Shown here: positions 1 to 7,329 of the stretch, one piece after another
Layout: each line of letters opens with the position of its first letter
Position numbering within the stretch: position 1 is the stretch's first letter
Origin: Roseiarcus sp050012775
GTDB lineage: Bacteria; Pseudomonadota; Alphaproteobacteria; Rhizobiales; Beijerinckiaceae
NCBI GenBank assembly: GCA_050012775.1
Contig: JBEKGN010000008.1
Span: 62,001 to 126,000 of the forward strand
DNA: 64,000 bases
Direction: 5' to 3'
Notes under the pieces: model-generated
The model's input: only the letters and a program-made list of their open reading frames with translations
Databases searched by the model: none
What the model was told of the DNA's origin: nothing
Made by a program: the position numbers and the translations under genes

Positions 1-1
1 G

Positions 2-364
2 CGCGCCTCGCTGGAGGAGCGCCTGACGCTGACGCCCTCGCCTTACGCGAGCGGCGGGCCGGCGCGCTATTTCGACGTCAAGGAGACGGGCGGGCGCCTC
101 GGCTTCATCACGCCGCTGACCCATAACTTCTGCGAAAGCTGCAACCGCGTGCGCGTCACCTGCACGGGGAGGCTCTATATGTGCCTCGGCCAGGAGGACG
201 CCGCGGATCTGCGCGAGCCGTTGCGCCGCTCCGAGGCCGACGATTTGCTCGTCGCGGCGATCCGCGCCGCCATCCAGCGCAAGCCCAAGGGCCATGACTT
301 CGTCATCGAACGCGCCGGCAGCCATGCTTCGACCCGGCGCCACATGAGCGTGACCGGCGGATAG
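2..364 (+). CDS. moaA: GTP 3',8-cyclase MoaA, C-terminal part
   Basis: This is the last ~120 codons of a radical-SAM enzyme that starts before the window. MoaA converts GTP to 3',8-cyclo-7,8-dihydro-GTP, the first step of molybdenum cofactor synthesis. The fragment contains the C-terminal cluster motif CESCNRVRVTCTGRLYMC, in which C-x2-C-x13-C binds the second [4Fe-4S] cluster that holds the substrate, and it ends in the Gly-Gly tail (VTGG) needed for catalysis in this family. It is open from base 2 and stops with TAG. An orphan molybdate-binding gene lies about 36 kb away. Identification is firm; only the N-terminal part is missing because of the window edge. Confidence 0.95.
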   Translation, partial: RASLEERLTLTPSPYASGGPARYFDVKETGGRLGFITPLTHNFCESCNRVRVTCTGRLYMCLGQEDAADLREPLRRSEADDLLVAAIRAAIQRKPKGHDFVIERAGSHASTRRHMSVTGG

Positions 365-473
365 TCGAACGGCGACTATTTGCCCGCGGCGACTGGCGAG
401 AGCCGCGCCGGTGTTTTATATGAGTGGGGTTGGAAGCGGGGCCTTGAACCCCGTCAGGAAAGGTCAACGCGCC

Positions 474-815
474 ATGTCGAACGTGCAAGAGCGGATTCAG
501 AAACTGATCGCCGACAACCCCGTCGTTCTCTTCATGAAGGGAACGCCGCAGTTTCCGCAATGCGGATTTTCCGGCCAGGTCATGCAAATTCTCGACTATC
601 TCGGCGCGCCGGTTGTCGGCGTGAACGTGCTCGAGGACGCGGAAATCCGCCAGGGCATCAAGGAATTCGCCAACTGGCCGACCATTCCCCAGCTCTACGT
701 CAAGGGCGAGTTCGTCGGCGGCTGCGACATCACGCGCGAAATGTTCCAGTCGGGCGAACTCGCGGCGATGCTGACCGAAGCGGGCGTCGAAGTGAAGCAG
801 CCCGCCAAGGCGTGA
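474..815 (+). CDS. grxD: Monothiol glutaredoxin, Grx4 family
   Basis: A 113-residue single-domain glutaredoxin. The active-site motif CGFS is at residues 30-33, the mark of monothiol Grx4-type proteins that carry and pass on [2Fe-2S] clusters using glutathione, often with BolA. The WPTIPQLYVKGEFVGGCDI stretch holds the cis-proline and GG glutathione-binding elements. I chose ATG 474 because AGGAAAGG lies just upstream; a longer frame from 411 would add an unconserved leader. No bolA is adjacent. Cytoplasmic; function from family knowledge. Confidence 0.95.
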   Translation: MSNVQERIQKLIADNPVVLFMKGTPQFPQCGFSGQVMQILDYLGAPVVGVNVLEDAEIRQGIKEFANWPTIPQLYVKGEFVGGCDITREMFQSGELAAMLTEAGVEVKQPAKA

Positions 816-1155
816 TCGAAGCGCCGGCGCCAACGAGGCAAGGATCGCCGCCGGCTTAGACCCGCGGCGATTTGAGATCGGCGACTACTTTGCGACGTCG
901 GGCGGACGGCTCGAGCCGCCGCGGCTTCGGCGCGCCGTCTTGGACGGGCGCTTCGGCTTCGGCTGTCCTACGGCCGATTGCGCCTCCAGGAACAGCCGCT
1001 CGACGGCGTCGCCCCCTGAGTTCGACGCCCGCTTAGCGAAGCGGAATTCCCTCCTGCGCCCGCTTCCGTTTACGGTTTGCAACGATTTTTGAATTTCTTG
1101 CCCCCCATTATGCGGTATTGGGGTGGGATTCGCGGCTCGACGCGGGGATTTGTAC
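816..1155. other. Intergenic region grxD-glmM
   Basis: 340 bases without a supported gene. The minus-strand open frame at 885-1214 overlaps the start of glmM, is very rich in Arg/Ser/Pro and matches nothing I know. Near the right end a weak CCCCA/TGGGG pairing (1103-1107 with 1119-1123) flanks AT-rich bases. The stretch probably carries the glmM promoter, but I see no clear -35/-10 pair. Confidence 0.4.
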
Positions 1156-2499
1156 ATGACGCGCAAGTATTTTGGCACCGACGGCATTCGCGGCCGCGCG
1201 AACGGCAAGATCACGGCCGAACTCGCCTTGAAGGTCGGGCAGGCGGCGGGGCTGGTCTTCCAGCGCGGCGAGCATCGTCACCGCGTGGTCATCGGCAAGG
1301 ACACCCGCCTTTCCGGCTATATGATCGAATACGCGCTCGTCGCCGGCTTCACTTCGGTCGGCATGGATGTGCTGCTGCTCGGCCCGGCGCCGACGCCGGC
1401 GGTGGCGATGCTGACGCGCTCGATGCGCTGCGACCTCGGGGTGATGATCTCGGCCTCGCACAACCTCTACGAGGACAACGGCATCAAGCTGTTCGGCCCC
1501 GACGGCTTCAAGCTGTCGGACGAAATCGAGGCGCGCATCGAAGCCCTGATGGACGGCGACCTCGCCGCGAAGCTCGCCAAGTCGCCCGATCTCGGCCGCG
1601 CCAGGCGCATCGACGACGTTCAGGCGCGCTACATCGAATACGCCAAGCGGACGCTGCCGCGCGACGTTTCGCTCGACGGCCTCAGGGTCGTCGTCGATTG
1701 CGCCAACGGCGCCGCCTACAAGGCGGCGCCGGAGGCCTTGTGGGAACTCGGCGCCGAGGTCATCAAGATCGGCGTCGAACCCAACGGCGTCAACATCAAC
1801 CTCGACCTCGGTTCGACCGCTCCCGAGGCGCTCGCCCAGAAGGTGCGGGAAATGCGCGCCGACGTCGGCATCGCGCTCGACGGCGACGCGGACCGCATGA
1901 TCATCGTCGACGAGAAGGGCCACGTCGTCGACGGCGACCAGATTCTCGCGGTGGTCGCCGAAAGCTGGCAGGCGGACGGACGCCTCGCCAAGCCCGGCAT
2001 CGTGGCGACGGTGATGTCCAACCTCGGGTTGGAGCGGCGCCTTGCCGACCTCGGCCTCAGCCTCGAGCGCACGGCGGTCGGCGATCGCTACGTGCTGGAG
2101 CGCATGGTCGAGAAAGGTTTCAACGTCGGCGGCGAACAGTCGGGCCACATCATTCTGACGGATCATTCGACCACCGGCGACGGCCTCGTCGCGGCGATGC
2201 AGGTGCTCGCCGTCGTGCAGAAGCAGGGCAAGCCGGTGAGCGAGGTCTGCCGCCGCTTCGAGCCGCTGCCGCAGGTGCTGCGCAACGTGCGCTTCAAGGG
2301 CGGGCGCCCGCTCGAGGACGAGGCGGTGCTCAAGGCGATCGCCGCGGCGACCGCGCGGCTGGGCGCCCAGGGGCGTCTCGTCATCCGCCCGTCGGGGACG
2401 GAACCCGTCATTCGCGTCATGGCCGAGGCGGACGACCGCGCCCTCGTCGACACGCTGGTCAACGACGTCTGCGACGCGGTGGCGAAGGCGGCGGCGTGA
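1156..2499 (+). CDS. glmM: Phosphoglucosamine mutase GlmM
   Basis: A 447-residue alpha-D-phosphohexomutase that interconverts glucosamine-6-phosphate and glucosamine-1-phosphate, feeding UDP-GlcNAc synthesis for peptidoglycan and LPS. It opens with KYFGTDGIRG, carries the phosphoserine loop ISASHN (Ser101), the magnesium loop DGDADR, and the C-terminal phosphate-binding loop IRPSGTEPVIRVM. Length is normal. ATG 1156 gives the conserved start MTRKYFGTDG; an upstream in-frame start would add 11 residues not typical of the family. In many relatives glmM lies downstream of ftsH, which is not the case here. Confidence 0.97.
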   Translation: MTRKYFGTDGIRGRANGKITAELALKVGQAAGLVFQRGEHRHRVVIGKDTRLSGYMIEYALVAGFTSVGMDVLLLGPAPTPAVAMLTRSMRCDLGVMISASHNLYEDNGIKLFGPDGFKLSDEIEARIEALMDGDLAAKLAKSPDLGRARRIDDVQARYIEYAKRTLPRDVSLDGLRVVVDCANGAAYKAAPEALWELGAEVIKIGVEPNGVNINLDLGSTAPEALAQKVREMRADVGIALDGDADRMIIVDEKGHVVDGDQILAVVAESWQADGRLAKPGIVATVMSNLGLERRLADLGLSLERTAVGDRYVLERMVEKGFNVGGEQSGHIILTDHSTTGDGLVAAMQVLAVVQKQGKPVSEVCRRFEPLPQVLRNVRFKGGRPLEDEAVLKAIAAATARLGAQGRLVIRPSGTEPVIRVMAEADDRALVDTLVNDVCDAVAKAAA

Positions 2500-2634
2500 G
2501 CGCCGCGCCCCGAGCGGGCGGGCGCCGGCGCCTCTTTCGCAGGCGGTCGTGTCATAATCTCGTCGTGGATGAGCGAATTCCGGGCTTTCAAAATCGACGA
2601 ATCACCTTATTCTGACCCGTGTCGTCAACAACCT
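2500..2634. other. Intergenic region glmM-small ORF
   Basis: 135 bases between the glmM stop and the unusual small ORF. It is less GC-rich than the genes around it (stretch about 2550-2625) and is the likely promoter region of the small transcript, but I do not see a convincing sigma-70 pair. No gene seen. Confidence 0.35.
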
Positions 2635-2651
2635 GAAAGGAGGTGATCCAG
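2635..2651 (+). promoter_or_regulatory. Extended Shine-Dalgarno, 17 nt complementary to 16S 3' end
   Basis: GAAAGGAGGTGATCCAG is the exact reverse complement of CTGGATCACCTCCTTTC, the near-universal 3' end of bacterial 16S rRNA. Ordinary ribosome-binding sites pair over 4-8 nt. The AGGAGG core lies 7 nt before the GTG codon at 2651, the best spacing for initiation. The match stops at the G of the start codon, so this is not a larger rRNA fragment. Confidence 0.8.
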
Positions 2652-2725
2652 TGTCTCATTGTCAATCGCCATGCGAGTTTCGCGAGGCCTGGAACATTGT
2701 CCGTGCGCAGGATTCTCGCGCATAG
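2651..2725 (+). CDS. 24-residue small ORF with full-length anti-16S ribosome-binding site
   Basis: A GTG-started frame of 24 codons plus TAG. The peptide begins MSHCQSPCEF and ends AQDSRA; it has two cysteines (residues 4 and 8) and no membrane segment. I do not recognise it. Support is the perfect 17-nt complement to the 16S rRNA 3' tail ending at its start codon, and a strong hairpin 52 nt after the stop, which together make a short self-contained transcription unit of roughly 200 nt downstream of glmM. It could be a translated small protein, a leader peptide without a downstream target, or an RNA whose main activity is to bind ribosomes. Expression and function are inference. Confidence 0.5.
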   Translation: MSHCQSPCEFREAWNIVRAQDSRA

Positions 2726-2777
2726 CAGACGCTAGGCAATCCAGACCCCAAGCGATCTCTGCGTGGTCGCGACAATG

Positions 2778-2808
2778 GAAGGGCCGCTCCCACAAGGAGC
2801 GGTCCTTC
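2778..2808 (+). terminator. Hairpin terminator of the small-ORF unit
   Basis: Stem GAAGGGCCGCTCC (2778-2790), loop CACAA, stem GGAGCGGTCCTTC (2796-2808): 13 pairs with one G:U. The following bases TCATTT give only a weak U-tract. It ends the transcript that carries the 24-codon ORF. Confidence 0.75.
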
Positions 2809-2893
2809 TCATTTGGGGCGGCGTCGAACCCGCCCCTATTCGCCCGCCCGACAAGCAACCGGCCGCCGGCGAGCCGCTTCCGTCGCGTTAAGT

Positions 2894-2907
2894 TTGACGT
2901 AAATCAG
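2894..2907. promoter_or_regulatory. Possible FNR/FixK-type box
   Basis: TTGACGTAAATCAG matches TTGA-N6-TCAA except for the last base. It lies about 126 nt before the start of the winged-helix gene at 3033 and would put that gene under oxygen-related control. A single site of this length can occur by chance. Confidence 0.25.
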
Positions 2908-3032
2908 AACGAGCGCTTCGCGAGCCTTTAGGTTACCCGCGCTGGTTCGATCGCCGTCGTCTCTGGCTTCGAAAGTGAACGGGTATCGGAAAGCGTCGAG
3001 TGGGTCGCGACGTCGTCGCAAGGCGTAGTGAA

Positions 3033-3446
3033 ATGTATCAACGGACGGAAAGCAACGCGATGTCGAATCGGAGCGGACATAGCGGCGTCGCGCGCGTTCG
3101 CGACGACGAATCGGTCATTGAAATTTGCGTGGAGAGGGCCGATTTCCGGCTATACGTCAATGGCTGTGAAATCGGTCTCTCGCGATCCGAGTTCGCCATT
3201 CTCATGAATCTCAGCCGGCGCAAAGACCAGAGGACATCCGCGCAGGCGCTGTCCCGGGACATCTACAGCATTTTATTCGAGGACGATCGCGCGCGGCATT
3301 TGACGCTCGAGGTCGATCGGCTGGGAGAAACGTTGCGGCGCGCGGTCGGCCGCGACGTGATACACCGCGACGAGCGCGGCTATATCCTCTCGGCGGGCAT
3401 GGACGTGAAAGTCCGCGCGCTGCCCTGCTTCGGCTCGCAGGATTGA
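3033..3446 (+). CDS. Stand-alone OmpR/PhoB-type winged-helix protein
   Basis: A 137-residue protein with the pattern of the Trans_reg_C domain: strands ending in a two-residue turn (LYVNGCEIGLS), helix SRSEFAILMNLSR, a second helix with a loop, recognition-type helix RHLTLEVDRLGETLRRAVG, and the C-terminal hairpin DVIHRDERGYILS, equivalent to the usual TVRGVGYRL. No receiver domain, sensor or other gene is attached; the frame starts only ~40 residues before the domain. Starts GTG 3000, ATG 3033 and ATG 3060 are all possible; I chose 3033 for the AAGGC upstream, with low certainty. It is probably a DNA-binding regulator without phosphorylation input; targets unknown. Confidence 0.6.
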   Translation: MYQRTESNAMSNRSGHSGVARVRDDESVIEICVERADFRLYVNGCEIGLSRSEFAILMNLSRRKDQRTSAQALSRDIYSILFEDDRARHLTLEVDRLGETLRRAVGRDVIHRDERGYILSAGMDVKVRALPCFGSQD

Positions 3447-3447
3447 A

Positions 3448-3483
3448 GGCGGCCCCGCGGGGGGCCGCCGGGCCGCAAGGCCC
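3448..3483. terminator. Two tandem GC hairpins after the winged-helix gene
   Basis: GGCGGCCCC (3448-3456) pairs with GGGGCCGCC (3461-3469), and GGGCC/GGCCC (3470-3474, 3479-3483) follows with a GCAA loop. They begin 2 nt after the stop codon at 3446. There is no U-tract; with the converging operon ending at 3644 they may act as a two-way barrier. Confidence 0.45.
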
Positions 3484-3643
3484 GGCGCGTCGGCGAACGC
3501 AATCGTCCAATCGTCGCCAAAACGGTGAATTTCCCTTTATGCTTCTTTGCGGCCCCGCGCCCACGCGGCGGAAAATCGCATCGCAAGCTATTGAAATCAG
3601 GGCCGCGCGCCGGAAAATCGCGCCGCAGCCCAACCCTCCTCTT

Positions 3644-5851
3644 TCACGCCGCCTTCGCCTTGGCGGCGGCCTTGCCGTAAAACGTCTCGCCCTTGGCCGC
3701 CATCGCCTTGAGCCCCGCGCTCGGCGCGAAGCGCGGGCCGTATTGGGCCGCCAGTTCCTCTGCTCGCGCGACGAACGCCTTGGCGCCGAGGCCGTCGATC
3801 AGCGACAGCACGCCGCCGGTGAAGGGCGCGAAGCCGAAGCCGAGGATCGAGCCGACGTCGGCCTCGCGCGGGTCGGTGACGACGTTCTCCTCCATGCAGC
3901 GCGCCGCCTCTAACGCCTGGACGAAGAGGAAGCGGTCCTTGAGATCGCGCACGCTGATTGTATCGGGGTCGAGCGCCTTGCCGGCGATTTTGGCGAGGCC
4001 CGGCCACAGCGTCTTCGGCGCGTTCGCGGGATAGTCGTAGAAGCCCTTGCCGTTCTTGCGGCCGAGACGCTGCTCCTTGACGACCATCGCCTCCAAGAGC
4101 TTTTCCTGCGCGGGATCGACGGCGCTCGCGCCGAGGTCGTTCTTGGCCGCCTGGAGGATCTTCCAGCCGAGGTCGATCGCCACTTCGTCGTTGAGGCTGA
4201 GCGGCCCGACCGGCATGCCCGCCATTTTCGCGGCGTTCTCGATCATCGCCGGCGGCACGCCTTCCATCAGCATGAGATGGCCCTCGCGAATGTAATTGCC
4301 GACGCAGCGGTTGGCGAAGAAGCCGCGGCAATCGTTGACGACGATCGGCGTCTTCTTGATCGCGCGCACGAAATCGATCGCGGTCGCCAGCGCCTTCGCC
4401 CCCGTCTTCGCGCCCATGATGATCTCGACGAGCATCATCTTGTCGACCGGGGAGAAGAAATGGATGCCGATGAAATTCTCCGGCTTTTGCGAGGTCTCGG
4501 CGAGCGAGCCGATCGGCAGCGTCGAGGTGTTGCTGGCGAAGATCACGTCCGGCCCGAGAATGGCCTGCGCCTTCTCGGTCGCTTCCCTTTTGACGGCGCG
4601 ATCCTCGAACACCGCCTCGACGACGAGGTCGCAGCCCTTCAGATCGGCGTAATCGGCGCTTGGATGGATGCGCTGGAGCAGCGCGTCGCGGTCGGCGCTC
4701 TTGGCGCGGCCCTTGGCGATCTGGCTCGAGATGAGCTTCTCCGAGTGGGCCTTGCCCTTGTCCGCGGATTCCTGGTCGCGGTCGATCAGCACGACTTCGA
4801 GCCCGGCGCTCGCCGAGACATAGGCGACGCCGGCGCCCATGAAGCCGGCGCCGAGGACGCCGATCTTGCGCAGATTCGTCGCCGGGACTTCGGCAGGCCG
4901 GCGCGCGCCCTTGTTGAGTTCGCCCATCGAGACGAACAGCGAGCGGATCATCGCCGCCGCCTCCTTCGAGCGCAGGATCTTGGCGAAGTGGCGGCTCTCC
5001 ACCGCCAGCGCCAGGTCCATCGGCAATTGCAGGCCCTCGAACACGCTCGACAGGATCGCCTTGGCCGCGGGATAATTGTCGTAGGTCTCGCGGCGATAGA
5101 TCGCGTTGGCGGGCGGCCAGATCATCATGCCGGTGGGCGAAAACACCTTGCCCGACGGAAGCTTGAATTTCGGATCGTCCCACGGCGCCTTGGCGTTCGG
5201 ATTGGCCTTCACCCAGGCCCTGGCCTGCGCGACGATCTCGCTCGACGGCGCGACGTCGTGGACGAGCCCCATCTTCTTGGCCGCGGCGGGCTTGAGCTGG
5301 TCGCCCTTGAACAGCATCTGCAACGCGTCGGGCGTCGCCATCAGCCGCGCGACGCGCTGCGTGCCGCCGGCGCCGGGAAACAGGCCGACCTTGATCTCCG
5401 GCAGGCCGACGCGCGCCTTGTCGCTGTCGGCGACGATGCGATAGTGGCAGGACAGCGCGAGCTCGAACGCGCCGCCCATGCACACGCCGTTGATCGCCGC
5501 GGCGAACGGCTTGCCGCAGGTCTCCAGCTTGCGAAAGACCAGGGAAAGCTGCCGCGAGCGGTCGTAGAAGAAGCGCATCGCCGCCTCTTCGCCCTCGGCC
5601 TTGGCGACGCGCGCGTATTCCCGGCCCATGCCCTGCAGCATGGTGAGGTCCGCGCCGCCGGAGAATCCCTCCTTGCCGGAGGTGACGACGGCGCCCTTGA
5701 TCGCGGAATCGGCGGCGACTTTGTCGACCAAGCCGCTGAGTTCCTCGATCACTTCGGGCGTCAGCACGTTCATCGAACGGCCGGGCATGTCCCAGGTGAT
5801 CAGCGCGACGCCGTCGGCGTCGGTCTCGAAACGGAAATTCGTGGCGTTCAT
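3644..5851 (-). CDS. Enoyl-CoA hydratase / 3-hydroxyacyl-CoA dehydrogenase, FadJ/FadB type
   Basis: A 735-residue fatty acid oxidation alpha subunit. Residues 1-190 are the crotonase domain with both catalytic glutamates (E130 in NGVCMGGAFE, E152 in LPEIKVGLFPGAGGTQ). The NAD-binding motif GVLGAGFMGAG begins at residue 331, followed by the dehydrogenase domain with the IHFFSPVDKM catalytic histidine region and two C-terminal all-helical domains. It hydrates enoyl-CoA and oxidises 3-hydroxyacyl-CoA. ATG 5851 is preceded by GGAG at good spacing; a TTG nine bases earlier is less likely. It follows the thiolase gene by 19 nt and is the last gene of the beta-oxidation operon. Confidence 0.93.
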   Translation of the reverse strand: MNATNFRFETDADGVALITWDMPGRSMNVLTPEVIEELSGLVDKVAADSAIKGAVVTSGKEGFSGGADLTMLQGMGREYARVAKAEGEEAAMRFFYDRSRQLSLVFRKLETCGKPFAAAINGVCMGGAFELALSCHYRIVADSDKARVGLPEIKVGLFPGAGGTQRVARLMATPDALQMLFKGDQLKPAAAKKMGLVHDVAPSSEIVAQARAWVKANPNAKAPWDDPKFKLPSGKVFSPTGMMIWPPANAIYRRETYDNYPAAKAILSSVFEGLQLPMDLALAVESRHFAKILRSKEAAAMIRSLFVSMGELNKGARRPAEVPATNLRKIGVLGAGFMGAGVAYVSASAGLEVVLIDRDQESADKGKAHSEKLISSQIAKGRAKSADRDALLQRIHPSADYADLKGCDLVVEAVFEDRAVKREATEKAQAILGPDVIFASNTSTLPIGSLAETSQKPENFIGIHFFSPVDKMMLVEIIMGAKTGAKALATAIDFVRAIKKTPIVVNDCRGFFANRCVGNYIREGHLMLMEGVPPAMIENAAKMAGMPVGPLSLNDEVAIDLGWKILQAAKNDLGASAVDPAQEKLLEAMVVKEQRLGRKNGKGFYDYPANAPKTLWPGLAKIAGKALDPDTISVRDLKDRFLFVQALEAARCMEENVVTDPREADVGSILGFGFAPFTGGVLSLIDGLGAKAFVARAEELAAQYGPRFAPSAGLKAMAAKGETFYGKAAAKAKAA

Positions 5852-5870
5852 GGCGTTCAACTCCGTTCGA

Positions 5871-7079
5871 TCAGACGCGTTCGATGATGGTGGCGGTGCC
5901 CATGCCGCCGCCGATGCAAAGGGTGATGAGGGCGGTGTTCTTGCCGGTCCGCTCGAGTTCGTCGAGCGCCATGCCGAGGATCATCGCGCCCGTCGCGCCG
6001 AGCGGATGGCCCATGGCGATCGCGCCGCCGTTGACGTTGACCCTGCTCGCGTCGAGATCGAAGGCTTGGCGGAAGCGCAGCACCACCGAGGCGAAGGCCT
6101 CATTGATTTCGAAGAGATCGATGTCGGAGATTTTCATCCCCGAGCGCGCGAGAACCTTCTTCGTCACGTCGACCGGGCCGGTCAGCATGATCGCCGGCTC
6201 CGAGCCGATGTTGGCGAAGGCGCGGATTCTTCCGCGCGGCTTCAGGCCCGCCCTGGCGCCGGCTTCTTTCGAGCCGAGCAGCACCGCCGCGGCGCCGTCG
6301 ACGATCCCCGAGGAATTGCCGGCGTGATGGACGTGGTTGATGCGCTCGACCTCCGGGTGGGCCTGGACGGCCACCGCGTCGAAGCCGCCCTGTTCGCCCA
6401 TCATCACGAACGAGGGCTTCAGGCTGGCGAGCGACTGCATGTCGGTCGACGGGCGCATGTGCTCGTCGCGGTCGAGCAGCGTGAGGCCGTTGACGTCGCG
6501 CACCGGCGTGATCGACTTCTTGAAATGCCCGTCCTTCCAGGCCGCGGCGGCGCGCCGCTGCGATTCGACGGCGTAGGCGTCGACGTCGTCGCGCGAGAAG
6601 CCGTATTTGGTGGCGATGAGGTCGGCCGAGATTCCCTGCGGCAGGAAATACACGGGGATCGCGAGGGAAGGGTCGACCGGCCAGGCGCCGCCCGCGGCGC
6701 CGAGGCCGACGCGGCTCATCGATTCGACGCCGCCGCCGATCGTCAGATCGTGCTGGCCGGCCATGATCTGGGCCGCGGCGAAATTGACCGAGTCGAGGCC
6801 CGAGGCGCAGAAGCGGCAGATCTGCACGCCGGGAACGCCGTCGCCGAAGCCCGCCGCCAGCGCGCCCATGCGCGCGATGTCGCCGCCCGCTTCGCCCACG
6901 GGATCGACGCAGCCCATCACGACGTCGTCGACGGAGCCGGCCTCGAGATGGTTGCGGTCCTTGATCGCCTTTAGCGCGGTCGCCGCCAGATGCAGCGTCG
7001 AGGCGGTGTGCAGCGAGCCGTCGGGCTTGCCGCGTCCGCGCGGCGTGCGGACATGATCGTAAATGAAAGCTTCGGCCAT
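5871..7079 (-). CDS. Acetyl-CoA C-acyltransferase (thiolase)
   Basis: A 402-residue thiolase that cleaves 3-ketoacyl-CoA to acetyl-CoA and a shortened acyl-CoA, the beta subunit partner (FadA/FadI type) of the downstream hydratase-dehydrogenase. Catalytic Cys91 is in ICRFCASGLDS, the histidine motif is GGAIAMGHPLGATGA, and the second cysteine is in the terminal block LCIGGGMGTATIIERV. ATG 7079 has GGGAGA upstream. Same strand and close spacing with its neighbours indicate co-transcription. Confidence 0.93.
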   Translation of the reverse strand: MAEAFIYDHVRTPRGRGKPDGSLHTASTLHLAATALKAIKDRNHLEAGSVDDVVMGCVDPVGEAGGDIARMGALAAGFGDGVPGVQICRFCASGLDSVNFAAAQIMAGQHDLTIGGGVESMSRVGLGAAGGAWPVDPSLAIPVYFLPQGISADLIATKYGFSRDDVDAYAVESQRRAAAAWKDGHFKKSITPVRDVNGLTLLDRDEHMRPSTDMQSLASLKPSFVMMGEQGGFDAVAVQAHPEVERINHVHHAGNSSGIVDGAAAVLLGSKEAGARAGLKPRGRIRAFANIGSEPAIMLTGPVDVTKKVLARSGMKISDIDLFEINEAFASVVLRFRQAFDLDASRVNVNGGAIAMGHPLGATGAMILGMALDELERTGKNTALITLCIGGGMGTATIIERV

Positions 7080-7116
7080 GCTTCGTCTCCCTTGCGGCGC
7101 GTGGGCCGCGTCCAAT

Positions 7117-7293
7117 TCAGGTTTCGTGGTGGGGATGTCGGGGATTGTCTGACGCCGCCTGCCCGCCGCCGGCCTTCTGGCACATGCGGCAATGGCAGAC
7201 GTTCGATCCGCGCGGCGCGGCCGCGAGCCGGTAGCGGACCGCTCCGCATTGACAGCCGCCGGTCCGGCCAGCGCGCGCTTCGTCAGCGTCCAT
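7117..7293 (-). CDS. Truncated GFA/Mss4-type zinc protein (58 aa)
   Basis: Not obvious because it is short. The reading frame gives GGCQCGAVRY at residues 12-21 and CHCRMC at 33-38, the two zinc-knuckle motifs of glutathione-dependent formaldehyde-activating (GFA) family proteins, which are normally about 120-140 residues. The frame then leaves the family after CQKAGGG and stops 20 residues later, only 37 nt before the thiolase start, so the C-terminal half is missing. ATG 7293 has a good ribosome-binding site (GGGAGG). It may be a decayed gene, or a retained mini zinc protein. Co-directional with, and inside, the beta-oxidation operon. Confidence 0.6.
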   Translation of the reverse strand: MDADEARAGRTGGCQCGAVRYRLAAAPRGSNVCHCRMCQKAGGGQAASDNPRHPHHET

Positions 7294-7329
7294 TCGCTCT
7301 TCCCTCCCCGACGTCCCGGTCGCCTCGGA

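Noticed and set aside
444..458. Sequence TTGAACCCCGTCAGG resembling the core of signal-recognition-particle RNA
   Set aside because: The following GGAAGGAAGCAGC-type loop is absent and the stretch runs straight into the grxD ribosome-binding site; a chance match.
885..1214. Minus-strand open frame of 109 codons between grxD and glmM
   Set aside because: Overlaps the glmM start, is Arg/Ser/Pro-rich and lacks motifs and a ribosome-binding site; typical GC-rich chance frame.
2635..2651. A fragment of 16S rRNA gene on the minus strand
   Set aside because: The match ends at 17 nt; bases on the other side do not continue the 16S sequence. It is better read as an extended ribosome-binding site on the plus strand.
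4277..5887. Long plus-strand open frame (536 codons) opposite the FadJ-type gene
   Set aside because: Mirror frame of a firmly identified gene, with Arg/His/Asp-rich composition and no motifs.
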